NCBI GenBank assembly: GCA_001556125.1
Contig: LSIG01000235.1
Location: 1 to 35,925, forward strand
DNA from: Rhizobiales bacterium CCH10-E5
GTDB taxonomy: Bacteria > Pseudomonadota > Alphaproteobacteria > Rhizobiales > Beijerinckiaceae
Length of the DNA: 35,925 nt
Direction: 5' to 3'
Shown: piece after piece, positions 15,759-23,662 of the stretch
Layout: each line of letters begins with the position of its first letter
How positions within the stretch are numbered: position 1 is the first letter of the stretch
The notes under the pieces: model-generated
The model's database searches: none
What the model saw: the letters and a program-made list of their open reading frames with translations, nothing else
Told to the model about the DNA's origin: nothing
Translations under genes and position numbers: made by a program

Positions 15759-16484
15759 TCAGAACTTGTAGGCGACGCTGGCGCGCAGGGTGTGGAAGGT
15801 CGGCTCCTGCCGGACCGTCAGCCCCAGCAGCGGGCCGCGCGCCGTCTGACCGACCTTGCCGAAATCGCTGTAGCGGTATTCGGCGCCGAGGATCACGCTG
15901 TCCGTATAGGCGAAGGACACGCCCGCGCCGGCCGTCCAGCCGGTCCGCGACCGGTCGAGGCTCTCGGGCGCGGCGCCGGCCGCTCCGGCGAGGTGGTAGC
16001 TGAATTCGGTGAAGGCCGCGCCGCCGGTGGCGTAGATCATGAACCGGTCGAGCGCGAAGCCGGCGCGCCCGCGTAGCGACCCCTGCCAATCGGGCGTGAT
16101 CCGCGCCGAGATGCCCGGCGCGACCAGCGTCTCGCCGCCATCGAGCGCCTCGATGTCGCCCTCGATGCCGAAGACGAGGCTGCCCACCTGATAGTTGAAG
16201 CCGGCATGGCCTCCGCCGAGCGCGGCATCCGAGCTCTGGCGGAAGGCCGCGCCGTTGAAGGCCCGGCCGAGCGTGTCTGACAGGGTCGTCTTCTCCTGGC
16301 TCCAGGCGTAGCCGCCCTGAACGCCGAGATAGATGCCGGTCCAGGAATAGAAGGAGGGCAGCGCCGGGGCCGGCGGCAGTTTCCGGGACGAGGGCATGTC
16401 GGCCGCCAGAGCGGGAGAGAGCACCAGCCAGGCGCCGCACAGGGCGGCCACGCCGGCGAGAGCCGCTTTCTGGTGCATCGTCAT
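15759..16484 (-). CDS. Outer-membrane beta-barrel protein, Omp25/Omp31 type
   Basis: 241 residues. Signal peptide 1-28 (AALAGVAALCGAWLVLSPALAAD). The mature N-terminus has the family's Pro-rich start and FYSWTGIYLGVQGGYAWS, then alternating strands (HAGFNYQVGSLVFGIEGDIEA, FMIYATGGAAFTEF, SVILGAEYRYSDFG) and a C-terminal strand ending SVAYKF with the terminal Phe needed for outer-membrane insertion. Eight strands are expected. The ATG at 16484 follows GAGGCTGCG. Convergent with recR, 13 bases apart; no terminator stem is obvious there. Confidence 0.9.
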   Translation of the reverse strand: MTMHQKAALAGVAALCGAWLVLSPALAADMPSSRKLPPAPALPSFYSWTGIYLGVQGGYAWSQEKTTLSDTLGRAFNGAAFRQSSDAALGGGHAGFNYQVGSLVFGIEGDIEALDGGETLVAPGISARITPDWQGSLRGRAGFALDRFMIYATGGAAFTEFSYHLAGAAGAAPESLDRSRTGWTAGAGVSFAYTDSVILGAEYRYSDFGKVGQTARGPLLGLTVRQEPTFHTLRASVAYKF

Positions 16485-16598
16485 CGCAGCCTCAACGCGT
16501 TTACGAAACGGGAACAGGCCGCGGGGCGAGCGGCTGTCTCGACGATCAGAAAGCATTAAGGTTAACGAGCGGCTAACTCCGGGCGGGTTGGCAGTCCC

Positions 16599-16623
16599 GG
16601 AACCTTCGCGCCGGCCCGCCGTT
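16599..16623 (+). promoter_or_regulatory. EcfG-type promoter upstream of yihY
   Basis: GGAAC (16599-16603), 16-bp spacer, CGTT (16620-16623), the exact general stress response consensus. It lies 46 bp before the yihY ATG. Confidence 0.75.
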
Positions 16624-16669
16624 GCTAGGCGGTGCTGCCGCGAGACCATGCGGCAGTGGAGCGTCCTGC

Positions 16670-17719
16670 ATGTCCCTTCTGAAACGGATCACGGGTGCAG
16701 CCGGAGCCGGCGTGGTGCTGGGCTATGCGGCCGAGGCCGTGTCGCGCCGACTGTCGCGCGGCAACCGGGAGGCCGCGCGAGGCCGCATGGCCCGGGTGCC
16801 GTGGCAGATGACCTGGCTCGGCTGGAAGGACGTGATGCTGCGCTTCGCGACCAATATCGCGGACAACCGGATCAGCTCGCTCGCAGGCGCGGTCGCCTTC
16901 TTCACCTTGCTGTCGATGGTGCCGGCCCTCTCGCTGCTGGTCACGATCTACCGCTATCTCACCGACCCCGCGACGATCGCCGAGCAGCTGGACGCCGTGA
17001 CGACAGTGTTCCCGCAGGCTGCCCGCGAGCTCATTCACGAGCAGGCGATGCGCCTCGCCGGCCAGAATGTCGAGGCGCTGTCCCTGACCTTCCTGATCAG
17101 CTTCGCGGTTGCAGCCTGGTCCGCCAATGCGGCGGTGAAGGCCGTTTTCGACGCGCTCAACATCATCTATCGCGAGCAGGAAAAGCGCAGCTTCATCAAG
17201 CTCAACCTCATCTCGCTGGCGACCACCATCAGCGGCGTCGTCCTGCTGGTGGCCGCGCTCACCGTCATCGCCAGCCTTCCCGTCGTGACGGCACTGTTTC
17301 CCTTCGCCTTCGAGCTGGAGCGGCTGATCCGGCTGGTGCGCTGGCCCGCCTTCTTCCTGATGGCGACGCTCGCCATCGCGGCGCTCTACTGGATCGGCCC
17401 CAGCCGCGAACGGGCCCGCTTCGTCTGGGTGATGCCAGGCGCGGTCGCGGCCGCCCTGCTCTGGGCCGGCGCCTCCTGGGCCTTCTCCTGGTATGTCGGC
17501 ACGCTCGGCAACTACACGGCGACCTATGGCTCGCTCGCGACCATCGTCGTGTTCATGACCTGGCTCTGGCTCTCGGCGATGATCGTGCTGGCCGGCGCCG
17601 AGTTCAACGCCGAGCTCGAGCACCAGACCGCGCACGACACCACGACCGGCGCGCCGAAGCCCATGGGACTGCGCGGCGCCAGGATGGCGGACACGATCGG
17701 CCCGCCCGCAGCCGGATAG
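16670..17719 (+). CDS. YihY/BrkB-family inner-membrane protein
   Basis: 349 residues with six hydrophobic segments. The N-terminal amphipathic part is followed by the family stretches ISSLAGAVAFFTLLSMVPALSLL and ATYGSLATIVVFMTWLWLSAMIVLAGAEFNAELE, the signature of the former RNase BN (YihY) family. The function is not established; it is not a nuclease. The ATG at 16670 has GGAG about nine bases upstream. An exact EcfG promoter precedes it, so it is probably stress-induced. The DAO-family gene follows after 69 bases that include a TTGTTTTTT run without a convincing stem. Confidence 0.88.
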   Translation: MSLLKRITGAAGAGVVLGYAAEAVSRRLSRGNREAARGRMARVPWQMTWLGWKDVMLRFATNIADNRISSLAGAVAFFTLLSMVPALSLLVTIYRYLTDPATIAEQLDAVTTVFPQAARELIHEQAMRLAGQNVEALSLTFLISFAVAAWSANAAVKAVFDALNIIYREQEKRSFIKLNLISLATTISGVVLLVAALTVIASLPVVTALFPFAFELERLIRLVRWPAFFLMATLAIAALYWIGPSRERARFVWVMPGAVAAALLWAGASWAFSWYVGTLGNYTATYGSLATIVVFMTWLWLSAMIVLAGAEFNAELEHQTAHDTTTGAPKPMGLRGARMADTIGPPAAG

Positions 17720-17788
17720 GCCACCGCCGTCCGCCTTCCTTGTTTTTTCCTCCGCCGGCGCCCGCCGCCGGACACGGAGTGTCACGCC

Positions 17789-19030
17789 ATGCTCGATCCC
17801 GAAAGCACCCGCCACGAAGACCTGCGCAGCGGAGCCAGCCCCTGGCTCTCCGGCCCGCCCCGGCCCGCCAGCATCGGCCTCGACTCGGATACACGCTGCG
17901 ACGTCGCGATCATCGGCGGCGGCATCACGGGGGCGCTGGCGGCCGAGCATCTGACCGGCCTCGGCCATGATGTGATCCTCGTCGATCGCGAGCGCGAGGG
18001 CTTCGGCAGCACGGCGGCCAGCACCGCGATGCTGCAATGGGAGATCGACCTGCCGTTGCGCCGGCTGGCCGAACTCTACGGTTTCGAGAAGGCGGCCGAT
18101 GTCTACCGGCGCAGCTTCAAGGCGGTGGAGGGCCTGATCGAGAGCGTCGCCACGCTCGGGCTGGGCAGCGCGTTCCACCCGCGCGATACGGTCTACCTGG
18201 CCGCCGGCGACGTCGGCCCGCCCGAGCTGCGCGAGGAGTGTGCCCTGCGGGTGAAGGCCGGCCTGCCGGGGCAGCTGCTGGATCACACCACCTTGCTCAG
18301 CCATTACGGCTTCGACCGGGCCGCCGCGATCGTCTCGCCCGGCTCGGCCGAAGGCGATCCGCTCAGTCTCTGCCATGCGCTGCTGCATGTGGCGGCCCAG
18401 CGCGGCGCGCGGCTGGTGCGCGGCGAGGCGGTCGCCTTCGACACGACCGCGGGCAGCGCCACGGTGCAGCTTTCCTGCGGCCGCACCATCGAGGCCGGGC
18501 ATGTCGTGCTGGCAACGGGCTATGTCATGCCAGACTGCGTGCACAGCGAGCTTCACCGCGTCGCCTCCAGCTGGGCGATCGCGACCCTGCCGCAGGCAAG
18601 CGAGGTCCTGTGGCCCGGCCCCGCGCTCGTCTGGGAAGCGTCCGAGGACTACATCTACTGCCGCACCACGGTCGACGGGCGCATCATCATCGGCGGCGAG
18701 GACGAGGACGACGACGATCCGGAGCACCGCAAGGCGGCCGGGCCGCAAAAGACGGCCGCGCTGCTCGCCAAGCTGCAGGCGCTGGTGCCCGGAGCGGCCC
18801 CGACGCTCGGCCATGCCTGGTCCGGCGCCTTCGGCCAGACGGAGGACGGGCTGCCGCTGATCGGGCGCGTTCCCGGCCATCCCCGGCTGCTCGCTGCCTA
18901 TGGCTATGGCGGCAACGGCATCACCTTCAGCTATCTCGCCTCGCGCTTGATGGGAGCACTGATCGGCGGCGTCGAGGCCCCCTGGTTCAGCCATTTCGCG
19001 ATCGACCGGCCCGACCCCGCGCGCCGCTGA
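17789..19030 (+). CDS. FAD-dependent oxidoreductase, glycine/D-amino-acid oxidase (DAO) family
   Basis: 413 residues. The dinucleotide-binding motif VAIIGGGITGALAAEHL begins near residue 36, with the ribose-binding acid in VILVDRE after it. The rest matches the DAO fold: a second FAD contact near GHVVLATGY and the C-terminal GYGGNGITFSYLAS. The substrate is an amine or amino acid, not further definable. GGAG lies ten bases before the ATG at 17789. It could ride on the stress-induced yihY transcript. Confidence 0.85.
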   Translation: MLDPESTRHEDLRSGASPWLSGPPRPASIGLDSDTRCDVAIIGGGITGALAAEHLTGLGHDVILVDREREGFGSTAASTAMLQWEIDLPLRRLAELYGFEKAADVYRRSFKAVEGLIESVATLGLGSAFHPRDTVYLAAGDVGPPELREECALRVKAGLPGQLLDHTTLLSHYGFDRAAAIVSPGSAEGDPLSLCHALLHVAAQRGARLVRGEAVAFDTTAGSATVQLSCGRTIEAGHVVLATGYVMPDCVHSELHRVASSWAIATLPQASEVLWPGPALVWEASEDYIYCRTTVDGRIIIGGEDEDDDDPEHRKAAGPQKTAALLAKLQALVPGAAPTLGHAWSGAFGQTEDGLPLIGRVPGHPRLLAAYGYGGNGITFSYLASRLMGALIGGVEAPWFSHFAIDRPDPARR

Positions 19031-19148
19031 TGGGTCTGGTTGCGACACTGCAATACAAGGCTTGCAGCGTCGGGAGCAGACAAGCCGCGCCCGAGGCGCC
19101 ATGTCTCGACCGGCGGCCTATCGGCCGCGATGCGAGAAGGAGGCTGCC

Positions 19149-20024
19149 ATGGCAGCGGTCGCTGATCTGTCGAGACCCACCCTGGAGGCGCTGCAGGCTC
19201 CCTATCACATCGGCACGGTGACGCTGCGCGTCAGCGATCTGGCGGGGCTCACGGCGTTCTACCGCGACAGCATCGGGCTGCAGGTGATCGCGGAGACGGC
19301 CGAGGCAACCGATCTCGGCGTCGATGGCGCGGTGCTGGTGCGGCTCGAACGCGGCGCCATACGGCCGGCCTCGGCGGCGGGCCTGTTTCATCTCGCCATC
19401 CTGCTGCCCTCGCGCGCCGATCTGGCGGACTGGCTTGCGCACGCCGCCACGATCCGGCTGCAGCTGGAAGGCGCCTCCGATCATCTCGTCAGCGAAGCGA
19501 TCTATCTGTCGGATCCTGAAGGCAACGGCATCGAGATCTATCGCGACCGGCCACGGGCCGACTGGCCGCGGCGCGGCGGTGCAATCCAGATGGCGACACA
19601 GCGGCTCGACCTGCAGGCGCTGCTGGCCGAGGCGCGGCCGGGACGCTATGGCGGCATGCCGTCCGGCACCCGCATGGGACACATCCATCTTCGCGTCGGT
19701 GACACGGCCGCGGCGGAGGCTTTCTATGCGGGCGCGCTCGGCTTCGAGCTGATGGTCCGCTATCCCGGCGCCAGCTTCCTGGCGAGCGGCGGCTATCACC
19801 ACCACATCGCCGGCAATGTTTGGAACAGCCGTGGCGCGGGGCCACGCCAGCCAGGCGAGGCCGGGCTTGCCGCCTTCGAGATCGTCGCCCGCGACACGGC
19901 CGATTTCGACGCGATGCGCGGGCGCCTCCTCTCAGCCGGGGGACGCGAAGCCGAAGCGGGAACTGTCGCGACAATCGACGACCCCTGGGGTAACCGGCTG
20001 GTGCTGGTCGCGGCACAGGGCTGA
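19149..20024 (+). CDS. Two-domain VOC protein, extradiol-dioxygenase-like (CatE group)
   Basis: 291 residues with two vicinal-oxygen-chelate modules: about 15-120 (YHIGTVTLRVSDLAGLTAFYRDSIGL to EGNGIEIYRDR) and about 175-290 (GHIHLRVGDTAAAEAFYAGALGF to DPWGNRLVLV). His20, the His of LFHLAIL and the Glu of IEIYRD fit the metal ligands of the first module. It resembles catechol-2,3-dioxygenase-like CatE proteins, though many such paralogues have unknown substrates. AAGGAGG six bases before the ATG at 19149 decides the start. No terminator with a T tract is seen on this strand. Confidence 0.85.
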   Translation: MAAVADLSRPTLEALQAPYHIGTVTLRVSDLAGLTAFYRDSIGLQVIAETAEATDLGVDGAVLVRLERGAIRPASAAGLFHLAILLPSRADLADWLAHAATIRLQLEGASDHLVSEAIYLSDPEGNGIEIYRDRPRADWPRRGGAIQMATQRLDLQALLAEARPGRYGGMPSGTRMGHIHLRVGDTAAAEAFYAGALGFELMVRYPGASFLASGGYHHHIAGNVWNSRGAGPRQPGEAGLAAFEIVARDTADFDAMRGRLLSAGGREAEAGTVATIDDPWGNRLVLVAAQG

Positions 20025-20030
20025 AAACGC

Positions 20031-20056
20031 GAAAAAGCCGCCGGAAACCGGCGGCT
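20031..20056 (-). terminator. Intrinsic terminator of the single-domain response regulator gene
   Basis: Perfect 9-bp stem (20036-20044 with 20048-20056), 3-nt loop, followed on the minus strand by TTTTTCGCG. On the plus strand no T tract follows, so it mainly serves the minus-strand gene. Confidence 0.8.
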
Positions 20057-20083
20057 CCACCCTTCATGCCAGTCGGTGTCCGT

Positions 20084-20455
20084 TCAGCCCTTGGCGGGCT
20101 GGGCTACCGCGGCTGTGACGAAGCTGGTGATTTCGCGCGTCGAGAAGGGTTTGCGCAGAAAACGGACCTTGCGCAGCATCTCGGGGACGTCGCTCGGCGT
20201 CGAGCCCGAAACGAAGGCAAAGGGCGTGCCCTTCTGCAGAAGGTTGGCGGCAACGTCGAAGGTCTTGCCGCCGACCACATCGATGTCGAGCAGCGCGCAG
20301 GAGATCTTGGCCGCCGTCGCCGCCCGCTGGGCCTGCGACACGGAGTCCACGACGATCAATTCTGCGGCCGGGCCGAATTGCTCGGCCACGGCGGTTTCGA
20401 TGTCCATCGCAATGAACGGATCATCTTCGACAATCAGGATGCGGATATCAGACAT
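20084..20455 (-). CDS. Single-domain response regulator, stress-regulated
   Basis: 123 residues, a receiver domain only. The acidic pair is in RILIVEDDPF (10-12), the phosphoacceptor Asp57 in LLDID, the conserved Ser83 in FVSGS and Lys102 in RFLRKPF. There is no output domain, so it would act as a phosphate sink or shuttle, or by protein contacts. Single-domain receivers of the SdrG type feed the PhyR pathway in other alphaproteobacteria; here the FATGY motif of that group is replaced by FVSGS. The gene has an exact EcfG promoter and GGGAGG before the ATG at 20455, and ends at a strong terminator, so it is a monocistronic stress gene. Confidence 0.88.
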   Translation of the reverse strand: MSDIRILIVEDDPFIAMDIETAVAEQFGPAAELIVVDSVSQAQRAATAAKISCALLDIDVVGGKTFDVAANLLQKGTPFAFVSGSTPSDVPEMLRKVRFLRKPFSTREITSFVTAAVAQPAKG

Positions 20456-20506
20456 GGACGACCGCTTCCTCCCTTACTCTGCCAACGCTGACGTTACACG
20501 AACGAC

Positions 20507-20532
20507 AACGGAATCGCGCTGGCTAATGTTCC
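20507..20532 (-). promoter_or_regulatory. EcfG-type promoter of the single-domain response regulator
   Basis: Minus strand GGAAC (20532-20528), 17-bp spacer, CGTT (20510-20507), 52 bp before the ATG at 20455. Confidence 0.75.
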
Positions 20533-20623
20533 GGGATTCCACCCATCCGTCCTCGGGTTGCGCGCCGATCGGCTCAATTTGAGCGTTTACGGTTAGCAAA
20601 TCGTAACCGCACCAGGCTTGCGA

Positions 20624-21124
20624 TCAGCGTCGGCGGCCGGGGCGGACGAGCGAGAGCTCGAAGCCGGTGACGCCGACCGCGACATTGATGCCGCGTGCGC
20701 CCTGGAGCGAGAGCGGCTGCAGCGTCACCTCATTGTTGTTGCCGCCGACCAGCAGATTGGCGCTGCCACCGACGCCGGCCGAGGCGCCCGCGGTGGCGCC
20801 CGCATAACGGCCCGCGAGCACGCCAAGCGGGGCGCGGGCATAGGGGCCGTAGACGCGCCAAGACATGGTGCTTGCGCGCATCCGGCCGAGGTCGAGCCCG
20901 AAGTTCCGCACGACGCCGGTATAGCGCTGCACCGGGCCGCGACGGGGCGTGAAGGTGCAATTCATCGGCCGCTGGGAGGTGACGACGAGGCCGAGCCCCG
21001 CTCCGACATTGCAGGCCAGGCGCCCTGCCGGCGGGCCGGACTGCGCGGCCGCAGGAAGGCTCGAAACCACAAGGGCACATGCGGCGACACAAGCAGCGGA
21101 GGCCGCCTTGGCAAAAGTGATCAT
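20624..21124 (-). CDS. DUF992 family exported protein
   Basis: 166 residues. A Sec signal peptide (MITFAKAASAACVAACALVV, cleavage after AAAQ, about residue 28) is followed by the DUF992 pattern: GRLACNVGAGLGLVVTS, MNCTFTP, YTGVVRNFGLDLG and MSWRVYGP, then a Gly/Ala-rich segment. Two Cys in the mature part (ACNV, MNCTF) could form a disulfide. The family is periplasmic and uncharacterised, nearly restricted to Rhizobiales. AGGAG precedes the ATG at 21124. A divergent promoter with GGAAC and AGTT lies 68 bp upstream, so mild EcfG control is possible. Confidence 0.88.
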   Translation of the reverse strand: MITFAKAASAACVAACALVVSSLPAAAQSGPPAGRLACNVGAGLGLVVTSQRPMNCTFTPRRGPVQRYTGVVRNFGLDLGRMRASTMSWRVYGPYARAPLGVLAGRYAGATAGASAGVGGSANLLVGGNNNEVTLQPLSLQGARGINVAVGVTGFELSLVRPGRRR

Positions 21125-21189
21125 CGAGAAGCTCCTGACATGAAGATGTCCCCCAAACGCCCCACGGCCGGCACAGTTCCGCGCAAGCT

Positions 21190-21216
21190 GGAACTGGTCA
21201 ACTCCTGCGGCGTTCC
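21190..21216. promoter_or_regulatory. Overlapping divergent EcfG-type promoters
   Basis: Plus strand: GGAAC (21190-21194), 16-bp spacer, CGTT (21211-21214), an exact match 33 bp before the GTG at 21247. Minus strand: GGAAC (21216-21212), 16-bp spacer, AGTT (21195-21192), a one-base variant facing the DUF992 gene. The -35 of each overlaps the -10 of the other, so only one direction can be occupied at a time. Confidence 0.6.
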
Positions 21217-21246
21217 AACGAGCACGAAGCTGAAAGGTTGCACAGC

Positions 21247-21471
21247 GTGAACCAGCCCCGGCCCGCTCTCTTTCCCTGGTGGCGCGGCGGCGCATCCGGC
21301 GCGCAGCCCCCCTTCTGGGAACTCGAATCTCTGCTGCTGCTCGGTTTTGCGCGCGACGCCGCCCTGCAGCGGATCGCCGCCCGACGCGCCCTGACCGATC
21401 GGGGCGTCATGGCCGACAGATCGCGGAGCTTTCTCGATCTGACGCGCGCGCACGACGCGGCCCATGGCTGA
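21247..21471 (+). CDS. Uncharacterised 74-residue protein with an EcfG-type promoter
   Basis: I do not recognise a family. The GTG at 21247 has AAAGG nine bases upstream; a TTG at 21238 is the alternative. The N-terminus is Pro/Trp-rich (NQPRPALFPWWRGG), then an amphipathic Leu-rich helix (FWELESLLLLGFARDAALQRIAARRA) and a charged tail. There is no signal peptide or Cys. Support for it being real is the exact EcfG promoter ending 32 bp upstream and the reasonable ribosome binding site. The stop at 21471 is convergent with and 24 bases from the extensin-like gene. Confidence 0.5.
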   Translation: MNQPRPALFPWWRGGASGAQPPFWELESLLLLGFARDAALQRIAARRALTDRGVMADRSRSFLDLTRAHDAAHG

Positions 21472-21495
21472 GAAGAACCACTGCGGCCCCTGACG

Positions 21496-22251
21496 CTACT
21501 GGCAGAAGCGGCTGGACGCGCGCCGCGGCTGGATATCGACGTGGAGATGATCCTGATGGGTGGGGTCCGAGCCCGGGCCGAGCGCGGTCAGGAAGGCACC
21601 GCAGGCCGAATGCCGCAACCCGGTGAAGAAGGCCTCATGGCCTCCTGGCTTCGCCATCTCAACGGAAAGCCGTTCTGTCCCCGATCCGATGCCGATGGCG
21701 AAAACATCGAGGGCCCGACCAGTGGCATGCTCGCTCAGGGGCCCCTCTGACCGACGGTTGCGACGTCGGCATTCATGGCCACCCCCGACGCGTAAAGCTG
21801 AGAGATCCAGGCCGTAATGTCCGCGGGCGAGAGGCTGCAGGCTTGTCTCGACCCAGGTCGCGACCGTTGTTGCCATGTCGCAGGCCAATGTCACCGGCGG
21901 CTGAAGGTCGACCTTGCGGCGTTCGCCCTGCCTGCCGACGCGGATCGACAGGGCGGAAATCTCGATGGGCTCGACGACGGTGCATCCGGCCTCCACGGCT
22001 GGCAGCGCGACGGCCCTCAGATCAGGGCCGTAACGCTCGCGCAGCGATGCCAGGCAGGTTGGAGCGGGAGCAGGGGCCGGCGTCGCCGCGGCGTCAGACG
22101 GTAAAGGTCGCGGCGACGGACTTTCGCGCGCCGGATTCGGTGGTGCCGTGCGAGGCCACTCAGCCGGCCGCGGCGGCGGAAGCGTCTGACCGCTAGAGTC
22201 CTGCACCTCCACCAGTGCCATCAGCAGGACAAGGGCGGCCGAACGACCCAT
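21496..22251 (-). CDS. Extensin-like C-terminal domain protein, exported
   Basis: 251 residues. A short hydrophobic N-terminus (AALVLLMALVEV) acts as signal or anchor, then a Pro-rich linker (about 22-65), then the extensin-like C-terminal domain. Conserved features are PTCLASLRERYG, CTVVEPIEI, TLACDMATTVATWV, the SEHATGRALDVFAI motif (His, Asp) and DPTHQDHLHVDI (His). The His/Asp pattern resembles LAS-type peptidases, which suggests cell-wall work, but no activity is proven for this family. The ATG at 22251 follows AGGTCG. Confidence 0.85.
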   Translation of the reverse strand: MGRSAALVLLMALVEVQDSSGQTLPPPRPAEWPRTAPPNPARESPSPRPLPSDAAATPAPAPAPTCLASLRERYGPDLRAVALPAVEAGCTVVEPIEISALSIRVGRQGERRKVDLQPPVTLACDMATTVATWVETSLQPLARGHYGLDLSALRVGGGHECRRRNRRSEGPLSEHATGRALDVFAIGIGSGTERLSVEMAKPGGHEAFFTGLRHSACGAFLTALGPGSDPTHQDHLHVDIQPRRASSRFCQ

Positions 22252-22319
22252 CGACCTGGCGAGCGCGGGCCCGCAGCCTCCACCGCCCTTGTGTCTTCGG
22301 AGCCGGATCGCGCTGCTCG

Positions 22320-22484
22320 TCAGATGTCGAGCGCCGCGGCACTGGCGATGGCGAGGGCCGTGAGACCCGCCATCACCAGTGACAGCACCTCGCCCATGAT
22401 CGAGCCATCGGGTAGGACGCCCCCGAACAGCGCCAAGCCTGCCGATGCGGCACCGATCAGCGCCGCGACGAAGGTCATCGTCAT
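22320..22484 (-). CDS. Small membrane protein of 54 residues with an EcfG-type promoter
   Basis: MTMTFVAALIGAASAGLALF, then GGVLPDGSIMGE, then LSLVMAGLTALAIASAAALDI. This gives two hydrophobic helices joined by a short polar turn, a hairpin membrane protein. I do not recognise a family. GGGAG lies eight bases before the ATG at 22484, and an exact EcfG promoter begins 49 bp upstream. It lies between phyR and the extensin-like gene, separated from phyR by a terminator. The hydrophobic pattern, strong ribosome binding site and promoter together make it convincing despite its size. Confidence 0.65.
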   Translation of the reverse strand: MTMTFVAALIGAASAGLALFGGVLPDGSIMGEVLSLVMAGLTALAIASAAALDI

Positions 22485-22532
22485 GACACGTACTCCCAGG
22501 GCGAGCGGCCGATCCGTTTCGCCTCGCGGGAG

Positions 22533-22557
22533 AACGTCGCGGAAGCGCGCTTGTTCC
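22533..22557 (-). promoter_or_regulatory. EcfG-type promoter of the 54-residue membrane protein
   Basis: Minus strand GGAAC (22557-22553), 16-bp spacer, CGTT (22536-22533), exact consensus, 48 bp before the ATG at 22484. Confidence 0.75.
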
Positions 22558-22585
22558 GCGCCTGCGCCGATGGGAGCCGCCAGAA

Positions 22586-22620
22586 AACAGGGGACCCGCG
22601 ACGTCTTCGCGTCGCGGGTC
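22586..22620 (-). terminator. Intrinsic terminator of phyR
   Basis: Perfect 11-bp stem (22593-22603 with 22610-22620), 6-nt loop, followed on the minus strand by CCCTGTTTTC. It lies just beyond the phyR stop. Confidence 0.75.
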
Positions 22621-22647
22621 TCCTGGATACGACCGGGATGCGCTGAA

Positions 22648-23448
22648 TTAAGCCGCCTTGCGGCCCGCCCGGCGGTCGAAGAACAGCGCCTGGCTGATCG
22701 CGGCCTTCACGGCTTCCGGCTGGAAGGGCTTGGTGATCAGGAAGGCCGGCTCCGGACGATCGCCGGTGAGCAGGCGCTCCGGATAGGCCGTGATGAAGAT
22801 CACGGGCACGTCGATCGTGGACAGGATCTCGTTGACCGCGTCGAGGCCGGAGCTGCCATCGGCGAGCTGGATGTCGGCGAGAACGAGGCCAGGGCGCTTC
22901 TTTGCGACCAGCGCGATCGCCTCGCGCTGCGTGCGCGCAACGCCGGTGACGGTATGGCCAAGCTCCTCCACCATGGTCTCGATGTCGAGAGCGATGATGG
23001 GCTCATCCTCGATGATCAGCACGTCGGTGGCGACCTGTTCGGCGATCTCCTGACCGGCCGTCTGCACCAAGGCGGCAGCGTCGGCCGACGAGACGCCCAT
23101 GATCGCGCCGACCTCGTCGATCGAGAAGCCCTCGACCGTGCGCAGCAGGAACGCCTGGCGCGGACGCGGGGTCAGCGCCTCGAGGTTGCGCTCGACGGCG
23201 TTGGGGTTCAGCGTGACGGGCGCCGTCGGGTCAGCGGTGTTGAGACCGACCGACGACCACAGCTTGAGGAAGGTGCGATAGAGGCCGATGCGGGGATTGA
23301 GATCGCGCGGGAAAGAGGCGGGATCGAGCACGAGCGCCTCGAGCATCGCGACGACATAGGCATCGCCGCCCGTCTGCGTACCGGTCAAGGCGCGGGCGAA
23401 TCGGCGCAGGTAAGGCAGATGCGGCGCAATTTCCTTGGCGATCGACAT
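22648..23448 (-). CDS. phyR: General stress response regulator PhyR
   Basis: 266 residues. Residues 1-125 form the sigma-like domain (IAPHLPYLRRFARALTGTQ, RIGLYRTFLKLW, and the region-4-like LTPRPRQAFLLRTVEGFSI). Residues 142-260 form the receiver with acidic pocket IIEDEP (147-148), phosphoacceptor Asp192 (LADIQL), Thr220 (FITAYPE) and Lys240 (ITKPF). When phosphorylated, the sigma-like domain mimics EcfG and removes NepR. The ATG at 23448 follows GGGGATATCTCT. It is divergent from nepR-ecfG across 214 bases. I see no EcfG consensus facing phyR, so it may be driven by another sigma factor. Confidence 0.98.
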   Translation of the reverse strand: MSIAKEIAPHLPYLRRFARALTGTQTGGDAYVVAMLEALVLDPASFPRDLNPRIGLYRTFLKLWSSVGLNTADPTAPVTLNPNAVERNLEALTPRPRQAFLLRTVEGFSIDEVGAIMGVSSADAAALVQTAGQEIAEQVATDVLIIEDEPIIALDIETMVEELGHTVTGVARTQREAIALVAKKRPGLVLADIQLADGSSGLDAVNEILSTIDVPVIFITAYPERLLTGDRPEPAFLITKPFQPEAVKAAISQALFFDRRAGRKAA

Positions 23449-23528
23449 AGAGATATCCCCATTAAAACAGGCCGGAAATGAGCACTCAGGCCACTGCAAT
23501 GACAAGCGATTTATTTTTCAAAATGAGG

Positions 23529-23553
23529 GGAACCTTTTGCCGCAACACCTGTT
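23529..23553 (+). promoter_or_regulatory. EcfG-type promoter of nepR-ecfG (autoregulation)
   Basis: GGAAC (23529-23533), 16-bp spacer, TGTT (23550-23553), one base off CGTT. It lies 109 bp before the nepR ATG and would give the positive autoregulation usual for this operon. Confidence 0.65.
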
Positions 23554-23662
23554 AAACGGGACTATCCGTGTCGGAATTCGCCGCGAGGGGGCATCCGACT
23601 GACGTTGTCGAGAGGTCGGGACCGGCTGGAAAAGCCGGCCCGGTATTCGCACGAGGGCCGAT

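Noticed and set aside
16625..19102. An 825-codon open frame antisense to yihY and the DAO-family gene
   Set aside because: Shadow of two recognised genes; no motif and no plausible ribosome binding site.
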